The notes below the pieces were generated by a model that saw only the letters and a program-made list of their open reading frames with translations, was not told the DNA's origin and searched no databases. From Sporotomaculum syntrophicum (GTDB lineage: Bacteria > Bacillota > Desulfotomaculia > Desulfotomaculales > Desulfallaceae): a DNA stretch of 50,425 nt. A program made the translations under genes and the position numbers. This document shows positions 14,449 to 24,093 of this stretch, piece by piece (the stretch's first letter is position 1; each line of letters begins with the position of its first letter). The stretch lies in NCBI RefSeq assembly GCF_009932395.1, contig NZ_LSRS01000001.1:29116-79540 (forward strand). The letters run 5' to 3'.

Positions 14449-15837
14449 CTATGTTTCCTCCCCTTCTTTTTGATTGGCTTTAAGCCTGGCTCTCACTGCC
14501 TCAATCAAGGCGCTTTGGCCGGTATCTTTATTATCCAGAGCCGTCATTACTCTGTGATCGATAGTACCTTTGGTTAAAATGTGATGGATGACTACCGTTT
14601 GTTTCTGACCCTGCCGCCACAGCCTGGCGTTCGCTTGCTGGTAAAGTTCCAGGCTCCAGCTAAGGCCAAACCAGATGATAGTGGAGCCGCCTTCCTGCAG
14701 ATTAAGACCATGTCCTGTTGATGCCGGATGACAAAGGGCTAACTGCATCTCGCCCCGGTTCCATTTGGCAATATCCTCTGAGGTGTTAATCTCACCGGCA
14801 CTAAAGCGTTTTCTGATCCGATCCCTTTCATGCTTAAAGGCATAGTAGACCAGAACCGGTTTTCCATTGGCCGCCTCAATCAAGTCCTCTAAGGCTTCCA
14901 GCTTTCTTGCATGAATCAAGTGTGCATCTCCATATTCGTCGTATACTGCTCCACCCGACATTTGCAAAAGCTTGTTCGATAATACTGCAGCATTGGCGGC
15001 ATCTACATCGCTATTCTCAAAGGGTAACAGCAGATTCCGTTCTAACTGCCGATAAAGCTGCATCTCCTTTTCCGATAACTCTACTTCCACTTTGTTAAAG
15101 ATGATCTCCGGCATTTTCAAATACTCTAGAGCCTTCATGCTAATGCAAATGTCAGATATCTTCTCATAGATCTTTTCTTCTGCACCTTCGTTAATTGCAT
15201 AATCAGCAGGTATGCCACCGTTAATATATTTTTGTGGATGAAAGTATCGGCTGCGGTAGCCGCTATAGGTTCTTCCCAATCTCTCCCCACCATCCAAAAG
15301 ATAGATCTGACTCCATATATCCAAAAGGCCATTAGGAGCAGGAGTTCCGGTAAGCCCCACAATTCTCTTGATTTTGTGGCGGACTTTTTTTAGAGCTCGA
15401 AAGCGTTTAGCAGATGGAGATTTAAAGCTTGATAACTCGTCAATGATGACGGTATCAAAATCCCAGTCTTTAGTTTTTATAAGCCATTCAACATTTTCAC
15501 GATTTATAACATAAATATCCGCTTTAGTATAAAGGGCCATTTTTCTTTCCTTCTCACTGCCAAGAACCTTAGATATGGTAAGTCCTTTTAAGTGCTCCCA
15601 TTTTTCGCATTCCCGGCCCCAAGTATCTCGGGCCACCCTTAATGGTGCAATTACCAATACTTTAGTAGCATCAAAATAGTCATATAAAAGAGCCAATATG
15701 GCGGTTAAGGTGATTACTGTTTTGCCAAGTCCTGGTTCTAAAAAAAGCCCTGCTGCTTTATGGTTTAAAATAAAATTTGTAGAAAATGTTTGATATTCAT
15801 AGGGTTGATACTCACACCGTTTTACCGGCAATGCCAT
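14449..15837 (-). CDS. SNF2-family DEAD/DEAH helicase
   Basis: A 462-residue superfamily 2 ATPase. Walker A is LEPGLGKTVITL near residue 35, motif II is VIIDELSSFK, and motif III is VGLTGTPAPNGLLDIW. The C-terminal RecA-like domain ends with motif VI, QQANARLWRQGQ. It is a phage replication or recombination translocase on double-stranded DNA. ATG at 15837 is chosen because GGAGG lies eight bases upstream; the gene overlaps the end of the VRR-NUC gene by 26 bases. The helicase-plus-VRR-NUC pair is a standard unit in these phages. Confidence 0.92.
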   Translation of the reverse strand: MALPVKRCEYQPYEYQTFSTNFILNHKAAGLFLEPGLGKTVITLTAILALLYDYFDATKVLVIAPLRVARDTWGRECEKWEHLKGLTISKVLGSEKERKMALYTKADIYVINRENVEWLIKTKDWDFDTVIIDELSSFKSPSAKRFRALKKVRHKIKRIVGLTGTPAPNGLLDIWSQIYLLDGGERLGRTYSGYRSRYFHPQKYINGGIPADYAINEGAEEKIYEKISDICISMKALEYLKMPEIIFNKVEVELSEKEMQLYRQLERNLLLPFENSDVDAANAAVLSNKLLQMSGGAVYDEYGDAHLIHARKLEALEDLIEAANGKPVLVYYAFKHERDRIRKRFSAGEINTSEDIAKWNRGEMQLALCHPASTGHGLNLQEGGSTIIWFGLSWSLELYQQANARLWRQGQKQTVVIHHILTKGTIDHRVMTALDNKDTGQSALIEAVRARLKANQKEGEET

Positions 15838-16099
15838 CCACCACACCTCCGATCTCCTCCGGATCGTCTAGGCAATACACCAAAAACCCTAGCGATTCCA
15901 GCTCTTTTTTTCTCTTTATCTGGTTGAGCCGCATCTTCTTCCCCGGTGCTTTGACTTCTACAAACCCAGCCCTACCATAAGGCAAAAGCACCAGCCGGTC
16001 AGGCACCCCATTTATACCAGGGGAGATAAATTTATAGGCTCTCCCGCCTCTTCTTTTCACTTCTTTAACAAGCATCAGCTCCAGTTCTTTTTCAGTCAT
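15812..16099 (-). CDS. VRR-NUC domain nuclease
   Basis: A 95-residue stand-alone VRR-NUC, a PD-(D/E)XK nuclease fold that acts on branched DNA. The core is GVPDRLVLLPYGRAGFVEVKAPGKK, with the Asp of PD and the E-x-K of EVK as the catalytic set, then the helix LNQIKRKKELESLG. The ATG at 16099 has a GGAGAGTGAG upstream; the reading extends to 16132 but without a better site. It sits between the possible origin and the helicase, with which it overlaps. Confidence 0.9.
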   Translation of the reverse strand: MTEKELELMLVKEVKRRGGRAYKFISPGINGVPDRLVLLPYGRAGFVEVKAPGKKMRLNQIKRKKELESLGFLVYCLDDPEEIGGVVDGIAGKTV

Positions 16100-16263
16100 T
16101 TCTCTCACTCTCCATGATTGATTGCGTTCCAATCCTTAATTTGCATTCCATGGTCTATGAAAAACCCAATCTATTTTTATGTTTCATGGTTTTTTGTGGC
16201 CCTTATTGTTTTTGCACTTTTATGGTTTTTCGCTGTATATTTTCACCTGTCATTTCACCATTT

Positions 16264-16551
16264 GTAGTCTATAGGTGTAGTCTAAGGGGTTTAAACTCTA
16301 TACGCGCGTGTGTAGGCTATATCCTTACTATTAGTAGTAAATTTAATTAATCAATTAATATATCTCCTACATAGACTACTAATCTATATAAACCCCCGGT
16401 ATTACTGGCTTTCGCTTTGTGGTCCTATGTGTAGGCTGATGATTTATAGACTACATCAGACTACATTTATTTTGTTTTCATGTAAGCTGATTTTTTACAT
16501 CAGACTACTTTTTTTTATGTTCAGACTACACTTTTTCGTAAGTCAGACTAC
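16264..16551. other. Candidate phage replication origin with iterons
   Basis: This 440-bp gap (16133-16571) holds no gene. It contains about ten copies of an 8-9 bp box. GTAGTCTA is at 16264 and 16277, GTAGGCTA at 16312 and GTAGGCTG at 16431. The reverse form TAGACTAC is at 16372 and 16447, and TCAGACTAC is at 16456, 16500, 16521 and 16543. Between them is a very AT-rich segment (16330-16390). Iterons plus an AT-rich region next to the primase/helicase gene are what a theta-type phage origin looks like. Short TATGGTTTTT repeats occur at 16150-16232. Confidence 0.6.
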
Positions 16552-16571
16552 ATTTGATATAATCTGTAAGC

Positions 16572-18995
16572 TTAATCGCTGTCATCAGTACCATCGTAAT
16601 CTTCTCTAACAAATGCTCTTTGGGCATTATAAATAGGGAATCGCATATTGCCTCGTTTGTTTCCTTCATAACGCTTCCAGCCTCCGATCCGCATTAGAAT
16701 GCCTTCAATCTCATAGGAATCCGTCCGGCGAATAGCGTTTCTTTCTTTCCCGAAACACTCGCACCATATTTCAAGGCAACACACTCGGGTTCTCCGGTTA
16801 ACACCTTCAGGAATCGTCTCCCCAAACTCACTCTCACCCGCCAGATAACTGCGTCTTTCATAGATGTCCATCTTGTTCCAATTATCCGGCAGTGGCTTTT
16901 CAAGATATTGCTCCACCAGACCTTCTCTATCATCAGATTCCATAGCATCTCGTTGTTCTTCATAGGCCATTATTTCTTCATCACCTGTTAAAATTAAGGG
17001 TTCTCCCAACTTATATTTTTCCAAGGCCTCAGCCCATATTTGGTCTATGTCGGTCATTTCCCAGACTCTCTTTTTACCCTGGTTTACTCTTACCGGCCAG
17101 AATCTTCTGTTACCCGTTACATCTCTTAAGAAACCGCTAGTGCTGTTGGTGCTTCCTACAATAATGCATTGCCTGGGATGACTCTCAACATTTACACCAT
17201 AGCTTTGGCGAAACTTGTCATCAGCCCTAGTTATAAAAGATTTGACCGTCTCCACATCCATCTTTCGAAGCCCTGCAAGCTCACCAAGCTCTAAAATCCA
17301 GTAGCCCTGAAGCTTCTCGGCTCCGGCTTTATCCCTCATATCTGATATGGTTAAGCTATCGGAAAACCATTTGCCCCCAAGTTTGGCAAAGAAGGTTGAT
17401 TTCCCTATTCCTTGTGGTCCATTAAGAACCAAGATATAGTCAAATTTAATGCCCGGCTCATATATTCGTGCAACTGCAGCAACTAATGTCTTTCGCATAA
17501 CTGCCCTGGTGTAGCGGTTATCCTCTGCGCCAAGATAGTCGATAAGAAGGGTATCCACCCTCTCGGTTCCGTCCCAAACAGGAAGTGCATTAAGATAGTC
17601 TTTAATAGGGTGAAATACTCTCTCAGATGCTGCTGACAAAAGTGCGTCTTTAGTTTTAGTAGGTGACCAAATCCCATAATACCTGTCAAAATACATTTTA
17701 AGCTGGGCCAAGTCTGCATCGTTCCATCCCGGTTTTACCTGCTTCCAAGGAAGTCTCCCATTAACATCTAACAGATGAGTCATCTGGTTGTAGGCAACCC
17801 CCTGTATCCTCGGATCATTTCTCATAATGGTTAAGATATTTGTGGGCGTATCTTTTACTGAACCATTTTTATTTAGCTCCAAGGTTAATTGCCAGGTAAG
17901 ATCTTCTTCCTCGACTTCTTCATTTAAATCCCCGTCTTCATCTAATTTTTCAAATTCCTCTCTTAAGTCATCCTCCCGTTCCTTAGCCAGCTGTTTCTTT
18001 ACTTCCGTATCTTCGGTGCAAAACTCCAGCATTGCTTTATAGGATGGCGGTTGTTTCTTCTCATCCGCATCTTCATCCAGCTCCCCAAACCGATGGATCC
18101 GCACCAGGTCAAAGGCATTGCATAACTTTCCGCAAGCCGGGTCTGTAGCATGATGAGAATAGGCATACTTGTTATCATAAATAACCACCCCGGCAGTAGA
18201 GTCGGCAGGGATATAGTCGTAACGTTCCTGCATGACACTGGGTTCATAAACTTCCGAAAGAAACTTTTCTATAACTTCCTCGATACTATAACTCCGGCAA
18301 AATGCCCCTACTAAACCACTCTTACTAAGTGGATCCGCCTGCTTTTTAAGAAGCTTATTAAGCAAAGAGGTTTGCCTGGAGGATACCGGCCAGGAGGAAG
18401 AATCCTGCCAGTTTTCGTAAAGCTTTAATATCTCATCTGGATTCAGATAGTCACCTTCTATAGCTCTAAAGAAATACTCTCCATCTGATGAAGTGCTGGG
18501 CCAATACATCAATCTATTAGGCTCATAGGTGGTATCATCAAATAACTCAATTCCGATTTCCTTGGCCAGCCTTCTGCTTACCGCTTGGTACTCATCCGCC
18601 GATACCGGCCTGGATAGAGGGATTATTAGCCTAAGCCTTGGTTTTTCCGGTGTATGTTTATGGGTGGAATAGATGCAGCAAGCATACCCATAGAGGAGTT
18701 CCATATTTTCAGCAATACCTTCTGCATCATCGGCATAGTCCATATCCAAAGTCAGCATGGATCTATTAATGACACTATCTTTTCTGCGCCGGCCGTCTTT
18801 TAACTTACCGGCTACAAAACCACCCACATCTTTCACATTGTCCTGCTGATATTTCTTCATTTGGCGATATTCTTGTTGCGTTTCACTGGTGACGGTAGTT
18901 CGGGAGAGTTTTTTTACAAACTCCTCCCAGGACACCGCCTGTTCTTTCCAAAATTTATCTTTACGGCTGTTGCCCGTGGAAATAACAAACTTCAT
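16572..18995 (-). CDS. VapE-type primase/helicase
   Basis: An 807-residue replication protein. The N-terminal third resembles BT4734-like primase modules (LTLDMDYADDAEGIAEN, then THKHTPEKPRLRLIIPLSRP). The C-terminal half is a virulence-associated-E P-loop ATPase with Walker A LNGPQGIGKSTFF near residue 525, and SNSTSGFLRD-like arginine-finger region GNRRFWPV. It should unwind and prime the phage origin, which lies immediately downstream of it. The ATG at 18995 has AAGGGG upstream; an in-frame TTG at 19004 is less likely. Confidence 0.92.
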   Translation of the reverse strand: MKFVISTGNSRKDKFWKEQAVSWEEFVKKLSRTTVTSETQQEYRQMKKYQQDNVKDVGGFVAGKLKDGRRRKDSVINRSMLTLDMDYADDAEGIAENMELLYGYACCIYSTHKHTPEKPRLRLIIPLSRPVSADEYQAVSRRLAKEIGIELFDDTTYEPNRLMYWPSTSSDGEYFFRAIEGDYLNPDEILKLYENWQDSSSWPVSSRQTSLLNKLLKKQADPLSKSGLVGAFCRSYSIEEVIEKFLSEVYEPSVMQERYDYIPADSTAGVVIYDNKYAYSHHATDPACGKLCNAFDLVRIHRFGELDEDADEKKQPPSYKAMLEFCTEDTEVKKQLAKEREDDLREEFEKLDEDGDLNEEVEEEDLTWQLTLELNKNGSVKDTPTNILTIMRNDPRIQGVAYNQMTHLLDVNGRLPWKQVKPGWNDADLAQLKMYFDRYYGIWSPTKTKDALLSAASERVFHPIKDYLNALPVWDGTERVDTLLIDYLGAEDNRYTRAVMRKTLVAAVARIYEPGIKFDYILVLNGPQGIGKSTFFAKLGGKWFSDSLTISDMRDKAGAEKLQGYWILELGELAGLRKMDVETVKSFITRADDKFRQSYGVNVESHPRQCIIVGSTNSTSGFLRDVTGNRRFWPVRVNQGKKRVWEMTDIDQIWAEALEKYKLGEPLILTGDEEIMAYEEQRDAMESDDREGLVEQYLEKPLPDNWNKMDIYERRSYLAGESEFGETIPEGVNRRTRVCCLEIWCECFGKERNAIRRTDSYEIEGILMRIGGWKRYEGNKRGNMRFPIYNAQRAFVREDYDGTDDSD

Positions 18996-19025
18996 TAGCT
19001 TCAACCCCTTTGTAAAAGTCTTAAT

Positions 19026-20981
19026 TCATGATTTTTGATAAAATTCACACTCATATCCATCTGCGGTTAAAGGCAGGCCTTGAGCCCACTTTGGTCCCTT
19101 GCTCATAAATGAACAGATCTCTTCTACCGAAGATTCACCGATTGGCACTTCACAAATGACCTCATCATGGACGTGAGCCACGATAGCAAAGCCTGCCTGA
19201 TCCAGTCTTAGCATGGCATCTGCCAACAGATCCCGGGATGTGGCCTGCACAATGTTCTCTACAATCTTGGGGCCATAAGTTTCAATGCGCTCCCATTTCT
19301 TAGTAGCACCGATTCCTTCGTAAGTAAGACCTTCCCGGCCAAACTTATTGAGCATCAGCTTGGGCTTTACATACACTAGATTTCTACCTGAGGGGAGAGT
19401 CACAAAGAGCATGCCGCTTTGGTAGGTAAAATTAATCCCATGGGTACGGGTTTTAGTTCTTTCCTTAACAGCGGTAATGGCGGCTTTATCAACCTCCCAC
19501 CAAAAATTAACGATACGCGGATTGGCAGTTCTCCAGTTATCTATTAAGCCCTGCAGCTCATTTTCTTCTACTCCCATTTCCAAAGCTCCCATAGCTTTTA
19601 GTGCCCCTACTCCGCCCCCATAACCACAGGCCAACTCTGAGATTTTACCTTTTTGCCTTAGGGGACTCCCCTTAGTCACTTCTTCTATGGGTACATGAAA
19701 CATCATGGAAGCAGCTGCTTCATAGATCTTCCCGTGGGAAGCGAAAACCTCCAGCCGCCACTTCTCCCCGGCCAGCCAGGAAATCACTCGGGCTTCAATA
19801 GCTGAAAAGTCCGCCACTATAAACCGATGGCCTTCTTTAGGGACAAAGGCGGTTCTAATCAGTTCCGATAAAACACCAGGAATGTTGCCAAATAGTAGCT
19901 CTATATCTTCAAACCGTCCTTCTTTCACCAAATCCCGGGCCAGTTTTAAATCTTCAAGATGATTCTGTGGCAGGTTTTGCACCTGCACTAAACGTCCAGC
20001 CCAGCGTCCGGTTCGGTTAGCTCCATAGAATTGCAGGAGCCCATGGACCCGCCCATCTGAGCAGACCGCCCTCTCCAGGGCTTCATATTTTCTAACACTG
20101 GTTTTGGCCATGAGGAGCCGGAGTTTAAGTGCCTCTTTCACTTCCCCTTTCGTTTCCCCCACCAGTTCTTGCACATTTTTCTTAGACAAACTCTCTACCT
20201 CAACACCCCGACCGGCCAGCCAATCTTTAAGCTGCGCCACCGAGTTAGGGTTTTCTAAACCGGTAAGTTCATAGGCTTTTTCCGTTGCCGCCACACTAAA
20301 CTGTCTATCGCAGGTTATGGCCTGCATCACAAAATTCATATCCGCCTGAAAGCCTCGGTCGTTGATTTTTTGATCTAGGACATATAAATCATGTTCTGTT
20401 TCTGGTATAGGATACTTCTCTAGCTTTTTCCTGATCGCCAGCTCCACCCCAACATCCCGGATATTGTAGGCTTTAAACTGCTCCCACTTTTCCGGTGCAT
20501 CAGAGGGTAGGTTCCTTGTCCTACCCCCATTAGCTGCAGTGGGCTTACAAGGCATACAGAAATACCGGATGAGGGCTTTACCTTCTGACATTTTCTGTTC
20601 TTCCAACTGTAGTACCTGAGCTACCCCTTCCAGGTGGAGAGGAAGTCCAAGCATGGCCGCCTGAACTTCACTGCACCGCCAGGAGCTTGGGTCAAGATAC
20701 ACTTCTTTACCTAAAACTCGACAAAGATATTTCATTAAACACACTCGTTCAAAGTTGGCATTAAAAGCTGTCTTGATAATACTTTCATCCATTAAGGCAT
20801 TTATAATTTCTTCCGGGAGTTTCTCACCACTGGCCAGATCAATCAGCTTAATCTGCCCGTCATCCATACTGTAGGAAAAGAGCAAAATATCAAAGCTGGG
20901 ACTTTCGGCATAGCGGTAAACACCACACTTGCCCAGGTCTATATCAGAGAAGGTTTCTATATCGATGCTGATAACATGCAT
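19026..20981 (-). CDS. Phage DNA polymerase, family A
   Basis: A 651-residue replicative polymerase. The N-terminal 3'-5' exonuclease domain starts SIDIETFSDIDLG with Asp7 and Glu9 as metal ligands. The polymerase domain has motif A VADFSAIEARVISWLAGE near residue 390, motif B LRQKGKISELACGYGGG near 445 and motif C AHVHDEVICEVP near 610. There is no 5'-3' exonuclease domain, normal for phage versions. It is flanked by the ssDNA-binding-like protein and the primase, so these genes form the replisome core. Confidence 0.95.
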   Translation of the reverse strand: MHVISIDIETFSDIDLGKCGVYRYAESPSFDILLFSYSMDDGQIKLIDLASGEKLPEEIINALMDESIIKTAFNANFERVCLMKYLCRVLGKEVYLDPSSWRCSEVQAAMLGLPLHLEGVAQVLQLEEQKMSEGKALIRYFCMPCKPTAANGGRTRNLPSDAPEKWEQFKAYNIRDVGVELAIRKKLEKYPIPETEHDLYVLDQKINDRGFQADMNFVMQAITCDRQFSVAATEKAYELTGLENPNSVAQLKDWLAGRGVEVESLSKKNVQELVGETKGEVKEALKLRLLMAKTSVRKYEALERAVCSDGRVHGLLQFYGANRTGRWAGRLVQVQNLPQNHLEDLKLARDLVKEGRFEDIELLFGNIPGVLSELIRTAFVPKEGHRFIVADFSAIEARVISWLAGEKWRLEVFASHGKIYEAAASMMFHVPIEEVTKGSPLRQKGKISELACGYGGGVGALKAMGALEMGVEENELQGLIDNWRTANPRIVNFWWEVDKAAITAVKERTKTRTHGINFTYQSGMLFVTLPSGRNLVYVKPKLMLNKFGREGLTYEGIGATKKWERIETYGPKIVENIVQATSRDLLADAMLRLDQAGFAIVAHVHDEVICEVPIGESSVEEICSFMSKGPKWAQGLPLTADGYECEFYQKS

Positions 20982-21010
20982 GGGTTACTACCGCCTTTCC
21001 TTACCTCGTG

Positions 21011-21556
21011 TTAGGCTAAAAAATCATCATCTTCCTCTATTTCAAAGTCATCTTCTGCCCTGCTGCGTCCGCCAAGGGATTCTCCGTCCCTAATTTTTTG
21101 CACATTGCCCAAATAGGCACCGATGCCACGATTTCCATTCACATTGAATGCATATAGGGTCATACTCACCTTCCCGTAGCAACCGCTATAAACTTCACTT
21201 CTATCAAGTATTGCTTGGACGTTTTTATCTACTATTTCGGGAGCTTCCTTTGAGTTTGCATTAATAAAGTAGCAATTGGCGTAATTAGGGTCATCGGGAC
21301 GGTCAATATCGCCATCTCTCAAAGGAGTCTTTAGGTTAGCGGGAATCTTACCACCAAACTTGGCAACTCCTTCTTTCTTCGCTTCTTCCGTAGCTTTCAA
21401 AATGGCATTGACAGTATTTTTATCATTCTTAGGGATGATCAAGGAAAGACTATATTTAGGGTCGCTGCCGTTCACACTTTTCGGCTCCCATAAATTCACA
21501 AAGCTAAATCTTCCGGGGACTACAACTTTCGTACTCTTCGTCTTTTTACTCATCAT
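21011..21556 (-). CDS. DUF2815, ssDNA-binding-like protein
   Basis: A 181-residue DUF2815 protein, considered similar to the T7 gp2.5 OB-fold single-strand DNA-binding proteins. The N-terminal beta pattern TKVVVPGRFSFVNLWEPK and KYSLSLIIPKND leads to VSMTLYAFNVNGNRGIGAYLGNVQKI. It ends in an acidic tail (EDDFEIEEDDDFLA) as in other single-strand binding proteins, where the tail contacts polymerase and helicase. AGGAGG precedes the ATG. It lies directly before the polymerase gene. Confidence 0.9.
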   Translation of the reverse strand: MMSKKTKSTKVVVPGRFSFVNLWEPKSVNGSDPKYSLSLIIPKNDKNTVNAILKATEEAKKEGVAKFGGKIPANLKTPLRDGDIDRPDDPNYANCYFINANSKEAPEIVDKNVQAILDRSEVYSGCYGKVSMTLYAFNVNGNRGIGAYLGNVQKIRDGESLGGRSRAEDDFEIEEDDDFLA

Positions 21557-21589
21557 AGGTCCTCCTTAATTTTTTATATAAAGGGTGGT

Positions 21590-22726
21590 CTACTCTTCCA
21601 CTTGAAACTCCACACTAATGGGGTCTACTGCTTCCCGTTTGTCCGTCTCCGGAACCAGGGTTAGTTTGCCTTTGGGTTTTTCCACCAGGCCGCCCAAAAT
21701 TTCTTTAAACTTGTTCTTGCCCATGAGCTTTTCCATCTCGCCAATGCCGATAAGGGTTTCTTTGAAAATATCATTATATCCGGCAGCTTTAGCTGCTTTT
21801 GCTACAGCAACTTCATTAGTGTATTTCCTGTTGGTCCTTCCTTCCACCAGCTTAAAGCCCTCCCAGTGTCGGCCTTCGTTAATGGCCAAAGCTGTAGCAT
21901 AGGTGTAGATATCACTGGCCCATTTAGATAGCTCCTGGGACAATCCAATAATTTCGGCAATCTCGTCATCAGTTAAAAGGGCTGGATCCTGGAATTCATA
22001 CTTTAAAAGCTCCAGGTTCTTTACCGCTCTGGCCCGACACTGATTTTTCGCCCGGCAGAACCTGCAATGATCTCCGGCACAAAACTCGCCCCCGCCGGTA
22101 CTGGCTAATAGTGCTTTGGGTTTTAGCTCTTCTTCCGCCCAAGTAAGTAGCTCGTCTACTGTTATTTCATAGGTAGAAAAGTTATCTATCCGGGGCTGTA
22201 CTATGTGCATGGAAACCTTCTTGATGTCATAAAGCATGTCAAAAAGGGATAAGCTCGCTAATGCGTAAAGCATCATCTGAGGATTTTTCTCAGCAGAAAT
22301 CTCTATGCCACGACCGTATTTTAAATCCACCACATGAAGGATGCCGTTGCCTACCACCACCAGGTCACCGGTTCCAAAGCCATCAGGTACATAGTCACTA
22401 AAATCTAACTTCTGCTCAATTAAGATCTGCGGGTCCGGGCAGCTCTCTTTGGCTTTTTCAATAAGTCCTAAACAGTACTCCACATAAAGGTCCGTCATTT
22501 CATCCATCTCATCAGATTGGTAAGAGCTGGTAGGTTTCTTAGAACGAATCTTCAAAGCCTTCTTTAACTTGTGCTCTGCCAGATCGTGGGCAGCGGTGCC
22601 TTCCTCTGCATAGGTACTGGTTTCATCCGGAAACTGCTGCTCCAACAGTGCCGATGGCGGGCAAGCCATCCAGCGATGAGCACCGGAAGCGGAATAGATA
22701 GAGTGTGCATTATTGGATCCGCTCAC
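21590..22726 (-). CDS. DUF2800, Cas4/RecB-like phage nuclease
   Basis: A 378-residue DUF2800 protein related to the PD-(D/E)XK nucleases of the RecB/Cas4 type. The start HRWMACPPSALLE, with TYAEEGTAAHDLAEH, is typical. The metal site is in GDLVVV ... LHVVDLKYG, with D-x-K, near residues 110-130. A cysteine cluster, CAGDHCRFCRAKNQC near 220, may hold an iron-sulphur cluster. It probably processes DNA ends in phage recombination. The start overlaps the stop of the upstream gene by four bases. Confidence 0.9.
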   Translation of the reverse strand: MSGSNNAHSIYSASGAHRWMACPPSALLEQQFPDETSTYAEEGTAAHDLAEHKLKKALKIRSKKPTSSYQSDEMDEMTDLYVEYCLGLIEKAKESCPDPQILIEQKLDFSDYVPDGFGTGDLVVVGNGILHVVDLKYGRGIEISAEKNPQMMLYALASLSLFDMLYDIKKVSMHIVQPRIDNFSTYEITVDELLTWAEEELKPKALLASTGGGEFCAGDHCRFCRAKNQCRARAVKNLELLKYEFQDPALLTDDEIAEIIGLSQELSKWASDIYTYATALAINEGRHWEGFKLVEGRTNRKYTNEVAVAKAAKAAGYNDIFKETLIGIGEMEKLMGKNKFKEILGGLVEKPKGKLTLVPETDKREAVDPISVEFQVEE

Positions 22727-23106
22727 TTTAGCTCACCTACTTCCTTCATGGCTTGGGCGTAATATTTCGGGTCCATAGAAGAAAGGTTACTGGCTCCGAA
22801 TTTTTGAATGATGGCTTTCACCGCCTCCCTGTGGCCATTCCGGTTCTTTTCTGCCATAGCTGCTCTTAATTCTTCCAGGGTTGGTTGGTTTTCCTCAATT
22901 GAGGTTGCCTCCGAAGTTGTCTCATTCAACTTTGATTCTTCCGTTGGTTTTGCACTTGTTTTTTTCTTTGTTTCCTTAGCCTGTTCATCACCGGCTTCAA
23001 GACCTGTAGGTCCATTTGTTTCCATGGCATGAACCAGAGTTTCTATACTTTTAGCCAATGTCCTAAGATCATTAACAACATCTAAAGCGAGCTTAATTCT
23101 GCTCAT
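22723..23106 (-). CDS. Conserved phage protein of unknown function
   Basis: A 127-residue protein: a helical N-terminus (RIKLALDVVNDLRTLAKSIETLV), a low-complexity Lys/Thr/Glu linker, and a compact C-terminus (TLEELRAAMAEKNRNG, then VKAIIQKFGASNLSSMDP). The C-terminus resembles the small DNA- or protein-binding modules found next to DUF2800 proteins. AAAGGAG nine bases upstream fixes the ATG at 23106; the ATG at 23133 has no site. Translation is coupled to the nuclease gene. Confidence 0.65.
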   Translation of the reverse strand: MSRIKLALDVVNDLRTLAKSIETLVHAMETNGPTGLEAGDEQAKETKKKTSAKPTEESKLNETTSEATSIEENQPTLEELRAAMAEKNRNGHREAVKAIIQKFGASNLSSMDPKYYAQAMKEVGELK

Positions 23107-23125
23107 CTTTTGGCACTCCTTTCCA

Positions 23126-23359
23126 TTATTCATCTGCTTTTTTCAACTCATGGACTTCCATTTCAGTAATGGAAATGGTATTTACACTCTCTCCGGGTAC
23201 CAATACAACCAAGTTGTGGCCACGGCCAAAGATGGCATTTAAGAAGCGGTCACGAAGCCGGACTTTCCTAGCCGCTAACACTTGACTGGGATCAGACTTT
23301 TTAATACCAATTTCCATGTGGTGCTTGGTCTTGGGCTCAATAAGGGCCTTTTTACTCAT
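23126..23359 (-). CDS. Small basic phage protein
   Basis: A 77-residue protein, basic in the middle (AARKVRLRDRFLNAIFGRGHN) with a beta-rich C-terminus (LVVLVPGESVNTISITEME). I do not recognise the family beyond its regular position at the start of clostridial phage replication modules. GGAAGGTG lies upstream of the ATG. The leader carries a long inverted repeat (23390-23435). Confidence 0.55.
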   Translation of the reverse strand: MSKKALIEPKTKHHMEIGIKKSDPSQVLAARKVRLRDRFLNAIFGRGHNLVVLVPGESVNTISITEMEVHELKKADE

Positions 23360-23389
23360 TTGCTTTCACCTTCCATTTCTGTTAGAATT

Positions 23390-23435
23390 GAGGCCAAATT
23401 TGATGTGAAGCATTTATAGAATTTTTTTTGGCCTC
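23390..23435 (-). promoter_or_regulatory. Inverted repeat upstream of the small basic gene
   Basis: GAGGCCAAA (23390-23398) and TTTGGCCTC (23427-23435) are perfect 9-bp inverted repeats about 30 bases before the start. They could be an operator or form an attenuating hairpin. Confidence 0.4.
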
Positions 23436-23476
23436 TGTATATAAGTCATGGCAGAGCCAAGAGTAAACCCCCTAAC

Positions 23477-24022
23477 TCAAAAATCTTTTAAATTTTCCTG
23501 AAGGCGCTTAATAATTTTTTTCATCCTATTAGTGACGGCCATTTTGCTCACCTTATCTCGTCTGGCAACAGCAGCCATGGAAAGACCCCGGTAATATACG
23601 TCCAATACCAGTTCCTGCTGCGGGGGGTCCAGAGAGCGGATTGCCTTCCTTACAGCATCCTTTTCTATTGAGGATAGAAGATGATCCAGCGCATCCTCGC
23701 CTGAAGTCAGCATTTCAGATTTGTCGTTTTGGTCAGAACAACTGCGCTGGCGGCGTGTTTCTGCCTGGTCGTTGTTATATTCCAAGCGGTCTTCTCCCCG
23801 ACTAATTACTAACCACATCCACGGCTCAATCTCGTCTGTGCCCGAAAGCATGTCCTCTGTGATGACAAACTTTTCTTCTTCTCCCACGAACCTATAGGTA
23901 AAGGAATCGCATTTACTAAGGTCGAAGGTGGTCTTTTTCTTTCCTACTGAATAAATCGCTTTACCTTTTTCGGTAATCTCAATAGTGATATCGCCTTCCT
24001 GGGTTTGGAATTTTTTTAACAT
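23477..24022 (-). CDS. Sigma-70 region-4-like phage regulator
   Basis: A 181-residue protein. The first 80 residues (QTQEGDITIEITEKGKAIYS, YRFVGEEEKFVI) form a beta-rich unknown domain. The C-terminus, IRSLDPPQQELVLDVYYRGLSMAAVARRDKVSKMAVTNRMKKI, is a sigma region-4-type helix-turn-helix. An ideal AAAGGAGG fixes ATG at 24022. It is separated from the lysogeny genes by two strong terminators and leads the replication operon, so it probably activates early or middle genes. Whether it acts as a true sigma factor is unclear because no region 2 is visible. Confidence 0.7.
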   Translation of the reverse strand: MLKKFQTQEGDITIEITEKGKAIYSVGKKKTTFDLSKCDSFTYRFVGEEEKFVITEDMLSGTDEIEPWMWLVISRGEDRLEYNNDQAETRRQRSCSDQNDKSEMLTSGEDALDHLLSSIEKDAVRKAIRSLDPPQQELVLDVYYRGLSMAAVARRDKVSKMAVTNRMKKIIKRLQENLKDF

Positions 24023-24093
24023 GTTTGTTCCTCCTTTGATTTTTTGTGGCTTGAAATAGCCAAGGTGGTAGAATTGGGGGTAAAAATGGGCAT

